Assembly: GCA_902826565.1 (NCBI GenBank)
Contig: CADEFF010000003.1
Coordinates: forward strand, 1 to 42,587
Source: an uncultured Rhodospirillaceae bacterium
GTDB taxonomy: Bacteria > Pseudomonadota > Alphaproteobacteria > Dongiales > Dongiaceae
Direction: 5' to 3'
DNA length: 42,587 nt
How positions within the stretch are numbered: position 1 is the first letter of the stretch; every line of letters starts with the position of its first letter. Position numbers and translations under genes: made by a program. Below, one piece after another: positions 8,510 to 16,137 of this stretch. The notes under the pieces were generated by a model, which did not search any database, was not told the DNA's origin, and saw only the letters and a program-made list of their open reading frames with translations.

Positions 8510-9520
8510 CTAGCGGGTTTTGCCGTCGAACAATCCCGTCAGCATCGAGGGGTCGATCTGCAAAGCGGGGTCGAGCCGTGCCTCCGCCGCGCCGAAATTG
8601 AGATTGAGCGACATGACCTGTGCAAAAAGCGGCGGCAGCTTGCCGATCGCGTCGCGGCTGCCGAGATATTCCACCGCCTCCTCGTAGGCCGTGAAGCGAA
8701 GGCTGCTTTCGATCATGATCCGGAAAGCATCCGGCGCCATATCGAAATGCGGCGCCGCGCGCTCGGCGAAGGCCTGCGGATCCTTCAGATAGAGATCGAC
8801 CGCCCGGTAGAAGCCGCGGAGGAACTTGCGGAATTTCTCGGGATTCTCGACAAGGGCCGCGTTGCGCGCGATGACGACGTCGAGCACGATCCCCGGATAG
8901 TCCTGCGACGAAACCAGCAGCTTCGCCCCCGGCCGCAAGGCCGGGTTCAGCACCTGCGAGAGATAGGGCTCGTAGGTCGCGATCGCCGCCACCGACGGAT
9001 CCTGGAAGACGGCGACCGAATCGGCGCTTCCCATCTCCTTGACCTTGACGTCGCCGAGGGTGAGCCCCGCTTTCTGAAGCTCGAGCTGCAGCAGCAATCG
9101 GGCCGGGATATTGGGCTCGAAGGCGACCGTCCTGCCCTTGAGGTCGGTCGCCGCGGTGATCGACTGGTCGACCACCACGCCGTCGCCGCCGACGGAGACG
9201 TCTACCGTGCCGATGATGAGGCCCGGCGTCCTCGCGCTGCGCGGCGAGCTCTGGTACTCGCCGATGGACCGCATGTCGATGTCGATATCGCCGCGCGCCA
9301 TGGCGGCGCTCACGACGGACCGCTCGGCTTCGAACCGCCAGACGAAATCGAGTCCCTCCTCCGCGAAATAGCCGAGATCCTGCGCAACGAGGGCGGGCGC
9401 CACGCCGGGCCAGGGCGGGAACAACGCCACGATCCTGTCGCTCGCCTGCGCTTTGCCCGGCGTCAGGAGCGCGCCGGCGACCGCGAGAGCGGCCGCGACG
9501 GCAAGGCAACGCTGCACCAT
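8510..9520 (-). CDS. ABC transporter substrate-binding protein (SsuA/THI5/NMT1-like)
   Basis: 336 residues from ATG 9520, which has a strong GGGGAG ribosome site 6-7 bases upstream and immediately opens a Sec signal peptide ending around KAQA/SDR. An earlier in-frame ATG (9562) would put a charged 14-residue extension before it and is not favoured. The mature protein follows the NMT1/SsuA fold: a first lobe with LVAQDLGYFAEEGLDF, then a DLKGRTVAFEP segment where the SsuA family carries its conserved loop, and a C-terminal SRDAIG region. It should bind a small periplasmic solute such as a sulfonate, pyrimidine or aromatic acid. No permease or ATPase gene is adjacent, so its transporter must be encoded elsewhere. 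Confidence 0.88.
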   Translation of the reverse strand: MVQRCLAVAAALAVAGALLTPGKAQASDRIVALFPPWPGVAPALVAQDLGYFAEEGLDFVWRFEAERSVVSAAMARGDIDIDMRSIGEYQSSPRSARTPGLIIGTVDVSVGGDGVVVDQSITAATDLKGRTVAFEPNIPARLLLQLELQKAGLTLGDVKVKEMGSADSVAVFQDPSVAAIATYEPYLSQVLNPALRPGAKLLVSSQDYPGIVLDVVIARNAALVENPEKFRKFLRGFYRAVDLYLKDPQAFAERAAPHFDMAPDAFRIMIESSLRFTAYEEAVEYLGSRDAIGKLPPLFAQVMSLNLNFGAAEARLDPALQIDPSMLTGLFDGKTR

Positions 9521-9689
9521 GCGTCTTCTCCCCGATCCTTCGAGGTCGACTTGCCGCCGCACGGGACAGTCCGGTTCGACCGACGCCGGATCGGAACGCG
9601 CCGGCGCCGACGCACCTTATAGCGGGTCGCGCGCAGCGGGTGAACGCTCTCCGCCGTTCCGCGCGGCGATCCGACGCGACGAAAATTGG

Positions 9690-10337
9690 TTAACTGCGCG
9701 CGATCAGGCTCTCATAGCCGTCGCTGAACACGCGAACGGCGAAGTAAAGGAAAAGGAGCGCAGAGAGCAGCGCGAAGATCCGGGTCAGGCGCGGCCCCAG
9801 CGCGCGCCCCGCCTGCCCCGCCAGCAGCGCGATCCCGAGCGACCAGAGGAGACCCGCCGCGAAGAACCCGGCAAAGAAGGGCAAGAGCGCGTTGCCCGCA
9901 TCCGCATAGGTGGCGATCAGGCTGCCGCCGACCGCGGCGAACCAGAGAATGGCCGAGGGCGAGGCAAGCGCCAGCACGACGCCCGTGCGGAAATGGGCGG
10001 CGCCGGCCGCGCGGGAGAAAGCGGGGGCATCGAGGGTCGCCGTCGCGGCGCGGTCGCGGCCGAAGCTTTCGTGCAGCATCCGCCAGGCGAGGAACAGCAG
10101 CACCGCCGTGCCGCCGATCCAGAGCGTCCAGCGGACGATCGCGTGCTCCAGCAGCAGCGACACCGCGAAGAGCGACGCCACCGCATAGAAAAGGTCGCCG
10201 AAACAGGAGCCGAGCCCGATCAGGAAGGCGGCCATGCCGCCGCTCTGCAGCCCGGCTCGCACCATCGCCAGATTGACGATGCCGAGGTCGAAGCAGAGCG
10301 AGAGCGACAGCAGGAAGCCGGCGACGAAGAGCTCCAT
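9690..10337 (-). CDS. LysE/RhtB-type amino-acid exporter
   Basis: 215 residues, the size of LysE/RhtB exporters. The chosen ATG at 10337 starts directly at the first membrane helix; a longer reading adds only Gly/Pro-rich sequence. About six hydrophobic segments are visible, with helix 1 containing SLCFDLGIVNLAMVRAGL, which carries the family's conserved small-residue loop, and later ALASPSAILWFAAVGGS, the second half-repeat signature. It sits in the inner membrane and exports amino acids or related cationic compounds. It follows the agmatinase gene on the same strand, separated by 90 bases and a strong hairpin, which suggests it relieves accumulation of the ureohydrolase substrate or product. 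Confidence 0.85.
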   Translation of the reverse strand: MELFVAGFLLSLSLCFDLGIVNLAMVRAGLQSGGMAAFLIGLGSCFGDLFYAVASLFAVSLLLEHAIVRWTLWIGGTAVLLFLAWRMLHESFGRDRAATATLDAPAFSRAAGAAHFRTGVVLALASPSAILWFAAVGGSLIATYADAGNALLPFFAGFFAAGLLWSLGIALLAGQAGRALGPRLTRIFALLSALLFLYFAVRVFSDGYESLIARS

Positions 10338-10383
10338 CCCGATCGACCCGCCTGCCCTTTCTCCGCCGCCCCCCGAGAGAACC

Positions 10384-10418
10384 GCGCCGGAGCCGCGATG
10401 CGACGGCGGCTCCGGCGC
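10384..10418 (-). terminator. 13-bp GC-rich intercistronic hairpin
   Basis: GCGCCGGAGCCGC pairs perfectly with its complement around a 9-base loop, lying between the agmatinase stop and the LysE start. The minus strand downstream reads GGTTCTCTC with no T run, so this is more likely a partial terminator or mRNA-stabilising hairpin that lowers exporter expression than a full intrinsic terminator. Confidence 0.55.
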
Positions 10419-10427
10419 TCCCGGCAA

Positions 10428-11396
10428 TCAGGCCTTCTTGCGGTGACGGTCGATCGAATCCGCCAGCACGCACAGCATCTCGAACATGAGATTGGCGGCA
10501 TTGAGCGCGGTATGGCCGGACGGATCGGCGAGCGGCAGCACTTCGCAGACGTCGCCGCCGACGATATCGAGCCCCTGCAGGCCGCGGATGATGACCTGCG
10601 CATCGCGCATGCTGAGCCCGCCCGGCTCCGGCACGCCGGTGCCGATGCAATAGACCGGATCGAGGCCGTCGATGTCGAAGGTGATGTAGGTCGGGCCGTC
10701 GCCGCAGACGCGGCGCGCCTCCTCGATCACCTTCTTGCGACCCATCTCCTCGAAATCGTCCATGGTGACGATGCGCATGCCGACGTCATGGCCATACTGG
10801 ATGTCGTCGTCGCCGAAGCGCGTGCCGCGAAGGCCGATCTGGATCGTCCGCTTCGGATCGATGATCCCTTCTTCCACCGCACGGCGGAACGGCGTCGCAT
10901 GGTTGATCTTGGTCCCGAGATAGTCGTCGAGCGTGTCGGCATGGGCGTCGAAATGGACGACGCTGAAGGGCTTGCCCGTGTACATGCCGCGGAGGATCGG
11001 AAGGGTGACGGTGTGGTCGCCGCCCGCCGTGATCGGCGCAACCCCGCCCTCGGTCAGCTTGCGGAAGAAGGCCGTGATCTGATCGATGCTCACCAGCAGA
11101 TCGAAGGGATTGACCGGCGCGTCGCCCATGTCGGCGACGCTGCAGAGCCGGAAGGGCGCGATGCGGCTCGTCGCATTCACCCGCCGGATGATGCGGGACA
11201 TCTCCCGGATCTGCGACGGGCCCTGGCGTGCGCCGGTCCGGAAGCCGGTGCCGAGATCGAAGGGCACGCCGACGAGCCCGATATCGACCCCTTGAGGAGC
11301 GCTGACCCGGGGGCAGCGCATGAAGGTCGCGGCTTCCGCAAAGCGCGGGACGATCGAAGCATCGAGCGGCTGGTAGCGCGGGGAGGAATCGTTCAT
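10428..11396 (-). CDS. Agmatinase/ureohydrolase family protein
   Basis: 322 residues, normal for the arginase/agmatinase family. The manganese-binding motifs appear in order: GGDHTVTLPILRG, FDAHADTLDD and TFDIDGLDPVY, with GTGVPEPGG following as in agmatinase-type enzymes. It should hydrolyse a guanidino compound to urea and an amine in the cytoplasm. Agmatine, guanidinobutyrate, guanidinopropionate and guanidine are all possible; the sequence alone does not decide. The start ATG (11396) has GGAG nine bases upstream. The LysE-type exporter downstream suggests the amine product or the guanidino substrate is toxic when accumulated. Confidence 0.92.
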   Translation of the reverse strand: MNDSSPRYQPLDASIVPRFAEAATFMRCPRVSAPQGVDIGLVGVPFDLGTGFRTGARQGPSQIREMSRIIRRVNATSRIAPFRLCSVADMGDAPVNPFDLLVSIDQITAFFRKLTEGGVAPITAGGDHTVTLPILRGMYTGKPFSVVHFDAHADTLDDYLGTKINHATPFRRAVEEGIIDPKRTIQIGLRGTRFGDDDIQYGHDVGMRIVTMDDFEEMGRKKVIEEARRVCGDGPTYITFDIDGLDPVYCIGTGVPEPGGLSMRDAQVIIRGLQGLDIVGGDVCEVLPLADPSGHTALNAANLMFEMLCVLADSIDRHRKKA

Positions 11397-11543
11397 GGAG
11401 ATGTCTCCGGCAAGAGCTGAGGGTGGGGATTTCCAGCCGCGATGCTGGGTCCAGTCGACGGCGGAGTCAATTCCGGGTCGCGTATCCGCGGGATCGTCCG
11501 GGCGCCGGCCGCAACTGCCGGGAATCCGCAGGTTTCAGGCTGC

Positions 11544-13172
11544 TCAGACCCCGATCAGCGCCAGCGAGACCAGAGCCAGGGTCGCTACGGTCGCCGTCGC
11601 CAGCACGCGAAACCGCGGCGGCCGGCGGCCCAGCAGGAGCTCGATCGCATAGAAGATGACGAAGCAGCGCACCAGCATCTCGGCAAGGTTGAGCTGGAAC
11701 ACGCGGTCCATCGGCGCCGTCAGGACTGCGATCGCGACGAGCGCCATCAGCAGGTCGAGCGTCGTGACCTGGAACTCGCCCTCGCCACGAAAATAGACGG
11801 CAATGCCGATCCCGATCGCGATGAAGGCGACGAGGCCGTTGACCCACCCACCGGCGAACCAGTCGCTGCTCATCTCGAAGATCGAGTAGTAAGTCACGAT
11901 GAGCACCGCCAGATAGGCGGCGGCGCGCGCCAGATAGATAAACCAGGGTTGGTGCAGCAGCAGCGCCGCCAGCATGATGAGGGCCATCAGGAGCGACACC
12001 GCCGCGAGGTCGGCCGATAGCCGCCCCACGGCGATGGCGCCCGCCATTAGATAGACGGCGACGCCGGCTTCGACGAAAGCGAGGGCCGCCCGCCCGAGCC
12101 AGGGCCAGCGAAGGGCGGGATCGACGGCCCGCCGGACGCGGGTGGTGCCGTTCGTCTCGTGCGGCCGGAAGCCGCTGCGGCGCACCAGAAGATAGGTCGC
12201 GACCGCGAGGGCGCAGATGCCGACATACCAGGCGAGCACGATCCAGTCCCGCTGATAGCGGAAAAGGAAGGCCGAGAAGACGATCAGCGCCTGGACGGCA
12301 TAGATGATTGCGACCGCCTCATGGTGCCGGAAGCCAAGCGAGAGCAGCTTGTGATGGATGTGGTTGCGGTCGGGGCTGAAGGGCGAGCGCCCGTCGCGAA
12401 GCCGCAACAGCATGACCATGGCGGTGTCGAGCACCGGCAGCCCCAGCAACAGCAACGGCACCGCGGCGCTCATGGCGTTCGGCGGCTGCTCCATCAGCAT
12501 GATCGTGAGCACGCCGATGGTGAAGCCGAGGAGCTGGCTGCCTGAATCTCCCATGAAGACGGTGGCCGGATGGGTATTGTAGCGCAGGAAGCCGAGCACC
12601 CCGCCGATCGTCGCCGCCGCGATGACGAGGATCGCCGGATTGCTGCCGCCGAGAAAGGCAAGCAAGCCGATGGTGCCGACGCTGAGGATGGCGCAGCCCG
12701 CCGCGAGACCGTCCAGCCCGTCGAGAAGGTTGAAGGCGTTGGTGACAGCGACGAGAAAAACCACCGTGATCGGCAGGCTCGCCCAGATCGGGATTGGATC
12801 TAACCCGGCGAGCGGCAGATGAGCGATACGCACGCCCCCCGCCACCACAAGCAGAACGGCGCCGAGCTGTCCCAGCAGCTTCATGCGGTAGTCGAGCTGA
12901 ACGCGGTCGTCCCAGATACCGAAGATGACGATGACCGCCGCGCCCGCGAGATAGATGCCGATCCCGTCATAGACCCTGAGCCAGACGAGGCAGGGCAGCG
13001 CCGCGCCGATGGCGACGGCGATCCCGCCGACGCGCGGGATGAGGGTCGCATGGCTCTTGCGCGGATCCGGGGCATCCATCAGCCGCAGCCGATGCGCATA
13101 GCGAACGAGCTGCGGGGTCAGCAGCATGCTGATGAAGAGCGCCAGCAGGAGACCGAGATAGATCGCGGTCAT
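11544..13172 (-). CDS. WecA-like undecaprenyl-phosphate sugar-1-phosphate transferase with extra C-terminal membrane domain
   Basis: 542 residues; family members usually have about 340-370. Residues 1-330 carry the polyprenyl-phosphate N-acetylhexosamine-1-phosphate transferase motifs: DAPDPRKSH, a DDR after FGIWD, NAFNLLDGLDGLAAG, FMGDSGSQLLG, and the WecA-type DRNHIHHKLL. After residue about 345 comes a hydrophilic linker and then around 190 residues with five or six further hydrophobic segments and no motif that I recognise. It moves a sugar-1-phosphate from a UDP sugar to undecaprenyl phosphate at the inner membrane, initiating the glycan of this locus. The ATG at 13172 follows GGGAG with good spacing. 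It is probably the initiating enzyme for the exopolysaccharide. Confidence 0.88.
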   Translation of the reverse strand: MTAIYLGLLLALFISMLLTPQLVRYAHRLRLMDAPDPRKSHATLIPRVGGIAVAIGAALPCLVWLRVYDGIGIYLAGAAVIVIFGIWDDRVQLDYRMKLLGQLGAVLLVVAGGVRIAHLPLAGLDPIPIWASLPITVVFLVAVTNAFNLLDGLDGLAAGCAILSVGTIGLLAFLGGSNPAILVIAAATIGGVLGFLRYNTHPATVFMGDSGSQLLGFTIGVLTIMLMEQPPNAMSAAVPLLLLGLPVLDTAMVMLLRLRDGRSPFSPDRNHIHHKLLSLGFRHHEAVAIIYAVQALIVFSAFLFRYQRDWIVLAWYVGICALAVATYLLVRRSGFRPHETNGTTRVRRAVDPALRWPWLGRAALAFVEAGVAVYLMAGAIAVGRLSADLAAVSLLMALIMLAALLLHQPWFIYLARAAAYLAVLIVTYYSIFEMSSDWFAGGWVNGLVAFIAIGIGIAVYFRGEGEFQVTTLDLLMALVAIAVLTAPMDRVFQLNLAEMLVRCFVIFYAIELLLGRRPPRFRVLATATVATLALVSLALIGV

Positions 13173-13280
13173 GCGAGCTCCCGGCGTTCGTACGCCGGCC
13201 ACCGGACGGCCATGCGCGGCCTCTGCAGGCGATCGCCGGACACCCCCGATCGGTCACATGACGACGGCAAGGCAAAAACC

Positions 13281-14891
13281 TCAGTCGGGTATATAGGCAG
13301 GAAGCTCCGGATAGATCGCGTGCGCGAAGCGCAACAGCCGCGCATCGGCGGCCGCTGCCGGCTCGTCCCGGCCGAGGGCCGTCACCAGGCGGACCATCGC
13401 ACCGTCGGTCCGATGCCTGAGGATTGAGTCCTGCAGAATGAACCACTTCACGAGATATTCGTTGGTGATCATGCGGCCACGCTGCTGGAACCAGTAATAA
13501 ACCACCTGACGATCGAGGCCGCGGCTTATCACCACGCGGTTCGCCGAGACTGCCGGGCCGTCCGGGCCGGCCAGATCGAGCTCGACCGGCTCGATGTTCA
13601 CGATTTCCCATCCCCCGCCGGGGATGCAGGAGCGCGGCGAGTGGGCGGAGGCGCCTTTCCGTTGCGAGGCGTAATAGGCGATGTAGAGATTGACCGCATT
13701 GCCCGAAATGCTGCTGCGAAAATCGGCATTGAAGTAGTCGTCGAGCTTGAGGGCGCCGAGCACGGAGAGATCGAGCGGCACCTCGGTACCTTCCCACTCG
13801 CCGATCTGCGTCGGGAACAGCATGAAGGATTGCCGCTCCGGCACGATCTCGGCGCGCTGCTGGACCAGGGCGCTGCCGACGAGGGCGACCGCCACGAGCC
13901 CGAGGCCGGCGAGCAGCGGCCCGCCGAGGCGCAAAGGTCGGTCGGTCGCCGCGCGCAGACGCGGCGCCGCATTGGCAGACCGGCGGAAATCGAGGGCGAA
14001 GGCATCGCGAATCCGCAGAGCCGGCCCGCCCCACCGCAGGAGGAGCGCTGCCTCGCCCAGCAGCAGCGCCAGGCAGAGGATGAAGACGACCCAGCCCTCG
14101 AAGAGATGCATGAAGCCTTCGGCCGCGGCGATGCCCCAGCCATCCACCAGCACACCGATGAAGCCGATCCGGAGGCTGTTCATCAGGATGGTGATGGGGA
14201 TGGCGGAGAGGAACAGCACCGCTCGCTGCCAGAACGGACCGCGATAGAGATAGGCGACGAGGAATCCGAAGCTCAGCAGCGGGAAGAGGTAGCGGAGCCC
14301 GCTGCAGGCTTCCGCGACCTGGAGCTTGTAGATCCCCAGGTCGATAACGTTCCCCTCGAGGAACACGCTGATCCCGGCAAGCCGGATGACGGCGACGCCG
14401 AGCAGCGAGGAGAGAAGCTGCAGCTTCGCCGACAGCGCCACATAGAGGAAGTTCGGCAGCGGGATCATGAAGACGAGATAGACGAGCGGCGCCCAGAGGA
14501 TGGCGGCGCCGCGCCAGCCGATGCCGGCCACGACGAGGCCGAGCAGCGTCACCAGCATGGCGTATTGCACGACGGTGTAGATCGTCGCGAGCTCGCCGAC
14601 CGCGAAGAGCAGCAGCCCCGCGAAGAGGATCGCCGCCCCGCTCCAGCTCGGCCGGAGGGGCTCCGCGGCAAGCCGGTCGCGCTGCTGCAGCGCCAACAGG
14701 ATCGCAACGATCGGGATGAGATAGCCGTGGCTGTATTCGGCCGTCTCCCACATCCGCGCCATCTCGAGGAGGCCGTCGCGGAAGAGGAACCCCAGCGCCA
14801 GGAGGATGACGAGCAGCAGCGGCAGCAGAAGCATGCGGTAGCCGCCCCCCGCGCCCGTCGCTCTTTCCGAGAGGTTCTGGTTTGTCATCAT
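13281..14891 (-). CDS. xrtD: Exosortase fused to EpsI (XrtD / VPLPA-CTERM type)
   Basis: 536 residues. Residues about 20-300 are a multi-spanning exosortase with the catalytic triad in order: Cys196 in EACSGLRYLFP, Arg241 in MNSLRIGFIG and His262 in GFMHLFEGW. Residues about 310-536 are an EpsI domain with IGEWEGTEVPL and SPRSCIPGGGWE (Cys422). An exosortase with the EpsI domain in one chain is the arrangement of XrtD, the enzyme paired with VPLPA-type sorting tails. It cuts and processes the C-terminal tails of exported target proteins in the inner membrane, linked to exopolysaccharide production. Suitable targets (VPIPP/VPLPP tails) lie at 29447-31281. ATG 14888 is an equally possible start. 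Confidence 0.9.
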   Translation of the reverse strand: MMTNQNLSERATGAGGGYRMLLLPLLLVILLALGFLFRDGLLEMARMWETAEYSHGYLIPIVAILLALQQRDRLAAEPLRPSWSGAAILFAGLLLFAVGELATIYTVVQYAMLVTLLGLVVAGIGWRGAAILWAPLVYLVFMIPLPNFLYVALSAKLQLLSSLLGVAVIRLAGISVFLEGNVIDLGIYKLQVAEACSGLRYLFPLLSFGFLVAYLYRGPFWQRAVLFLSAIPITILMNSLRIGFIGVLVDGWGIAAAEGFMHLFEGWVVFILCLALLLGEAALLLRWGGPALRIRDAFALDFRRSANAAPRLRAATDRPLRLGGPLLAGLGLVAVALVGSALVQQRAEIVPERQSFMLFPTQIGEWEGTEVPLDLSVLGALKLDDYFNADFRSSISGNAVNLYIAYYASQRKGASAHSPRSCIPGGGWEIVNIEPVELDLAGPDGPAVSANRVVISRGLDRQVVYYWFQQRGRMITNEYLVKWFILQDSILRHRTDGAMVRLVTALGRDEPAAAADARLLRFAHAIYPELPAYIPD

Positions 14892-14934
14892 CCGCTTGGC
14901 AGGAAGGTTGAGAGGAATATCGGACCCGCGGGGA

Positions 14935-16137
14935 TTATCCCTTCGGGGAAGCGACCGCAGGGTGACTTCCTGCGGGCCGCCCGTGGCCGAGGCAGGTCAC
15001 GATTCCTTCGGCGAAGCGTTCGGCCATGGCCTCGACGGTGAGATGCGCCGCGGTCGCGCGACAGGCATCGGCATAGCGCGCCTGCCGAGTGGCGCTGAGG
15101 AGATAGCGCGCGACCGCTTCGGCATAGGCATGGGAGTCGGGATCGGTCATCTCGCCGTTGCGGCCCGGCTCGAGATAGGCGATCTCGGGCCCATGCCCGG
15201 GCAGGCTGGTGGTGAAGAGCGGCAGCCCGAGCGCAAGCGCGTCGTTGATCGCGAGCCCGACGCCGCTCGGCAGCAGCAGCGCCTTGCTGAGCGCGAAATA
15301 GGGCACCGCATCCGTGGCAAACTTCGGGCCCACATAGCGGATCCAGTCATGGCGGGCGGCGGCGGCCTCCACCAGATGCTGGTCCGGCCCGGCCCCGACG
15401 AAGATCATTCGGAAATCCGGAACGCGCCGCCTGATCTCCTCGCACGCCTCGATCAGGAAGCCGATCCGCTTCTCCCGATAGATGGCGCCGCAATAAAGCG
15501 CGACCGCGCCGCCTTCGAGCCCGAGCTCGCCCCGCAGCTTCTCCAGCGCCCCCAAGGTAAGGGCGTCGCGCGCCACGCGAAGCCTTGTCGAATCGATGCT
15601 GTTATCGACCACGGTCACCCGCTCCGGCGGGAAGCCGGCGCGGCGAAGCGGCTCGAGACTGCGGTCGCTATAGGCGAAGAACCAGTCGGCACGGCGGGTG
15701 ACGGCCCCTTTCCAGCGCTGATGCAGGCGCTCCAGAAACCCGCGGGCGGCCTGGAAGTTCTCGCCATGACCCCAATAGGCGATCTTCGGGCGATTCCGCC
15801 GGCGACGCATGATCAACCGGTAGTTCATCAGCAGCCGGCTCGACTGCTCGAGGATGACGAGGTCGCTGGGGCGCAGCTCCTTCAGCGCCGGCTGCCAGAT
15901 CAGCTCGCGTCGGCCGATCGCGAGGGAGCGGTTGCGAATGCGCCTCGCCCAGGGCTCCTCGAGAGGCACCGTCTTCGGGATGGTGCCGGGCCGCTCGTCG
16001 CCATAGAGCACGGCAAGACCGACGCCCCGCGCGGCGAGTTCCTCATGCAGCCGCCGGAAGAAGGCCAGCCGGTAATGCGGCATGACGCGCTGCAGGATGA
16101 CGACGCGCCGGCGCGGCTGCAGGCCCGCGAAGTTCAT
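14935..16137 (-). CDS. Glycosyltransferase, GT4-like (GT-B fold)
   Basis: 400 residues. The N-terminal half opens with VVILQRVMPHYRLAFF and contains AYWGHGENF; the C-terminal half has ALYCGAIYREKRIGFLIEA and MIFVGAGPDQH, the nucleotide-sugar-binding region of GT-B enzymes, then LPLFTTSLPGHGPEIAYLEPG, close to the family's EX7E element. It should transfer a sugar from a nucleotide donor to the lipid-linked glycan at the cytoplasmic face. The start at 16137 overlaps the flippase stop by ATGA. Donor and acceptor sugars cannot be told from sequence. Confidence 0.87.
   Translation of the reverse strand: MNFAGLQPRRRVVILQRVMPHYRLAFFRRLHEELAARGVGLAVLYGDERPGTIPKTVPLEEPWARRIRNRSLAIGRRELIWQPALKELRPSDLVILEQSSRLLMNYRLIMRRRRNRPKIAYWGHGENFQAARGFLERLHQRWKGAVTRRADWFFAYSDRSLEPLRRAGFPPERVTVVDNSIDSTRLRVARDALTLGALEKLRGELGLEGGAVALYCGAIYREKRIGFLIEACEEIRRRVPDFRMIFVGAGPDQHLVEAAAARHDWIRYVGPKFATDAVPYFALSKALLLPSGVGLAINDALALGLPLFTTSLPGHGPEIAYLEPGRNGEMTDPDSHAYAEAVARYLLSATRQARYADACRATAAHLTVEAMAERFAEGIVTCLGHGRPAGSHPAVASPKG

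Noticed and set aside
11397-11543. Guanidine-type riboswitch upstream of the ureohydrolase
   Set aside because: I could not find the conserved helices of any guanidine riboswitch in this 147-base leader.
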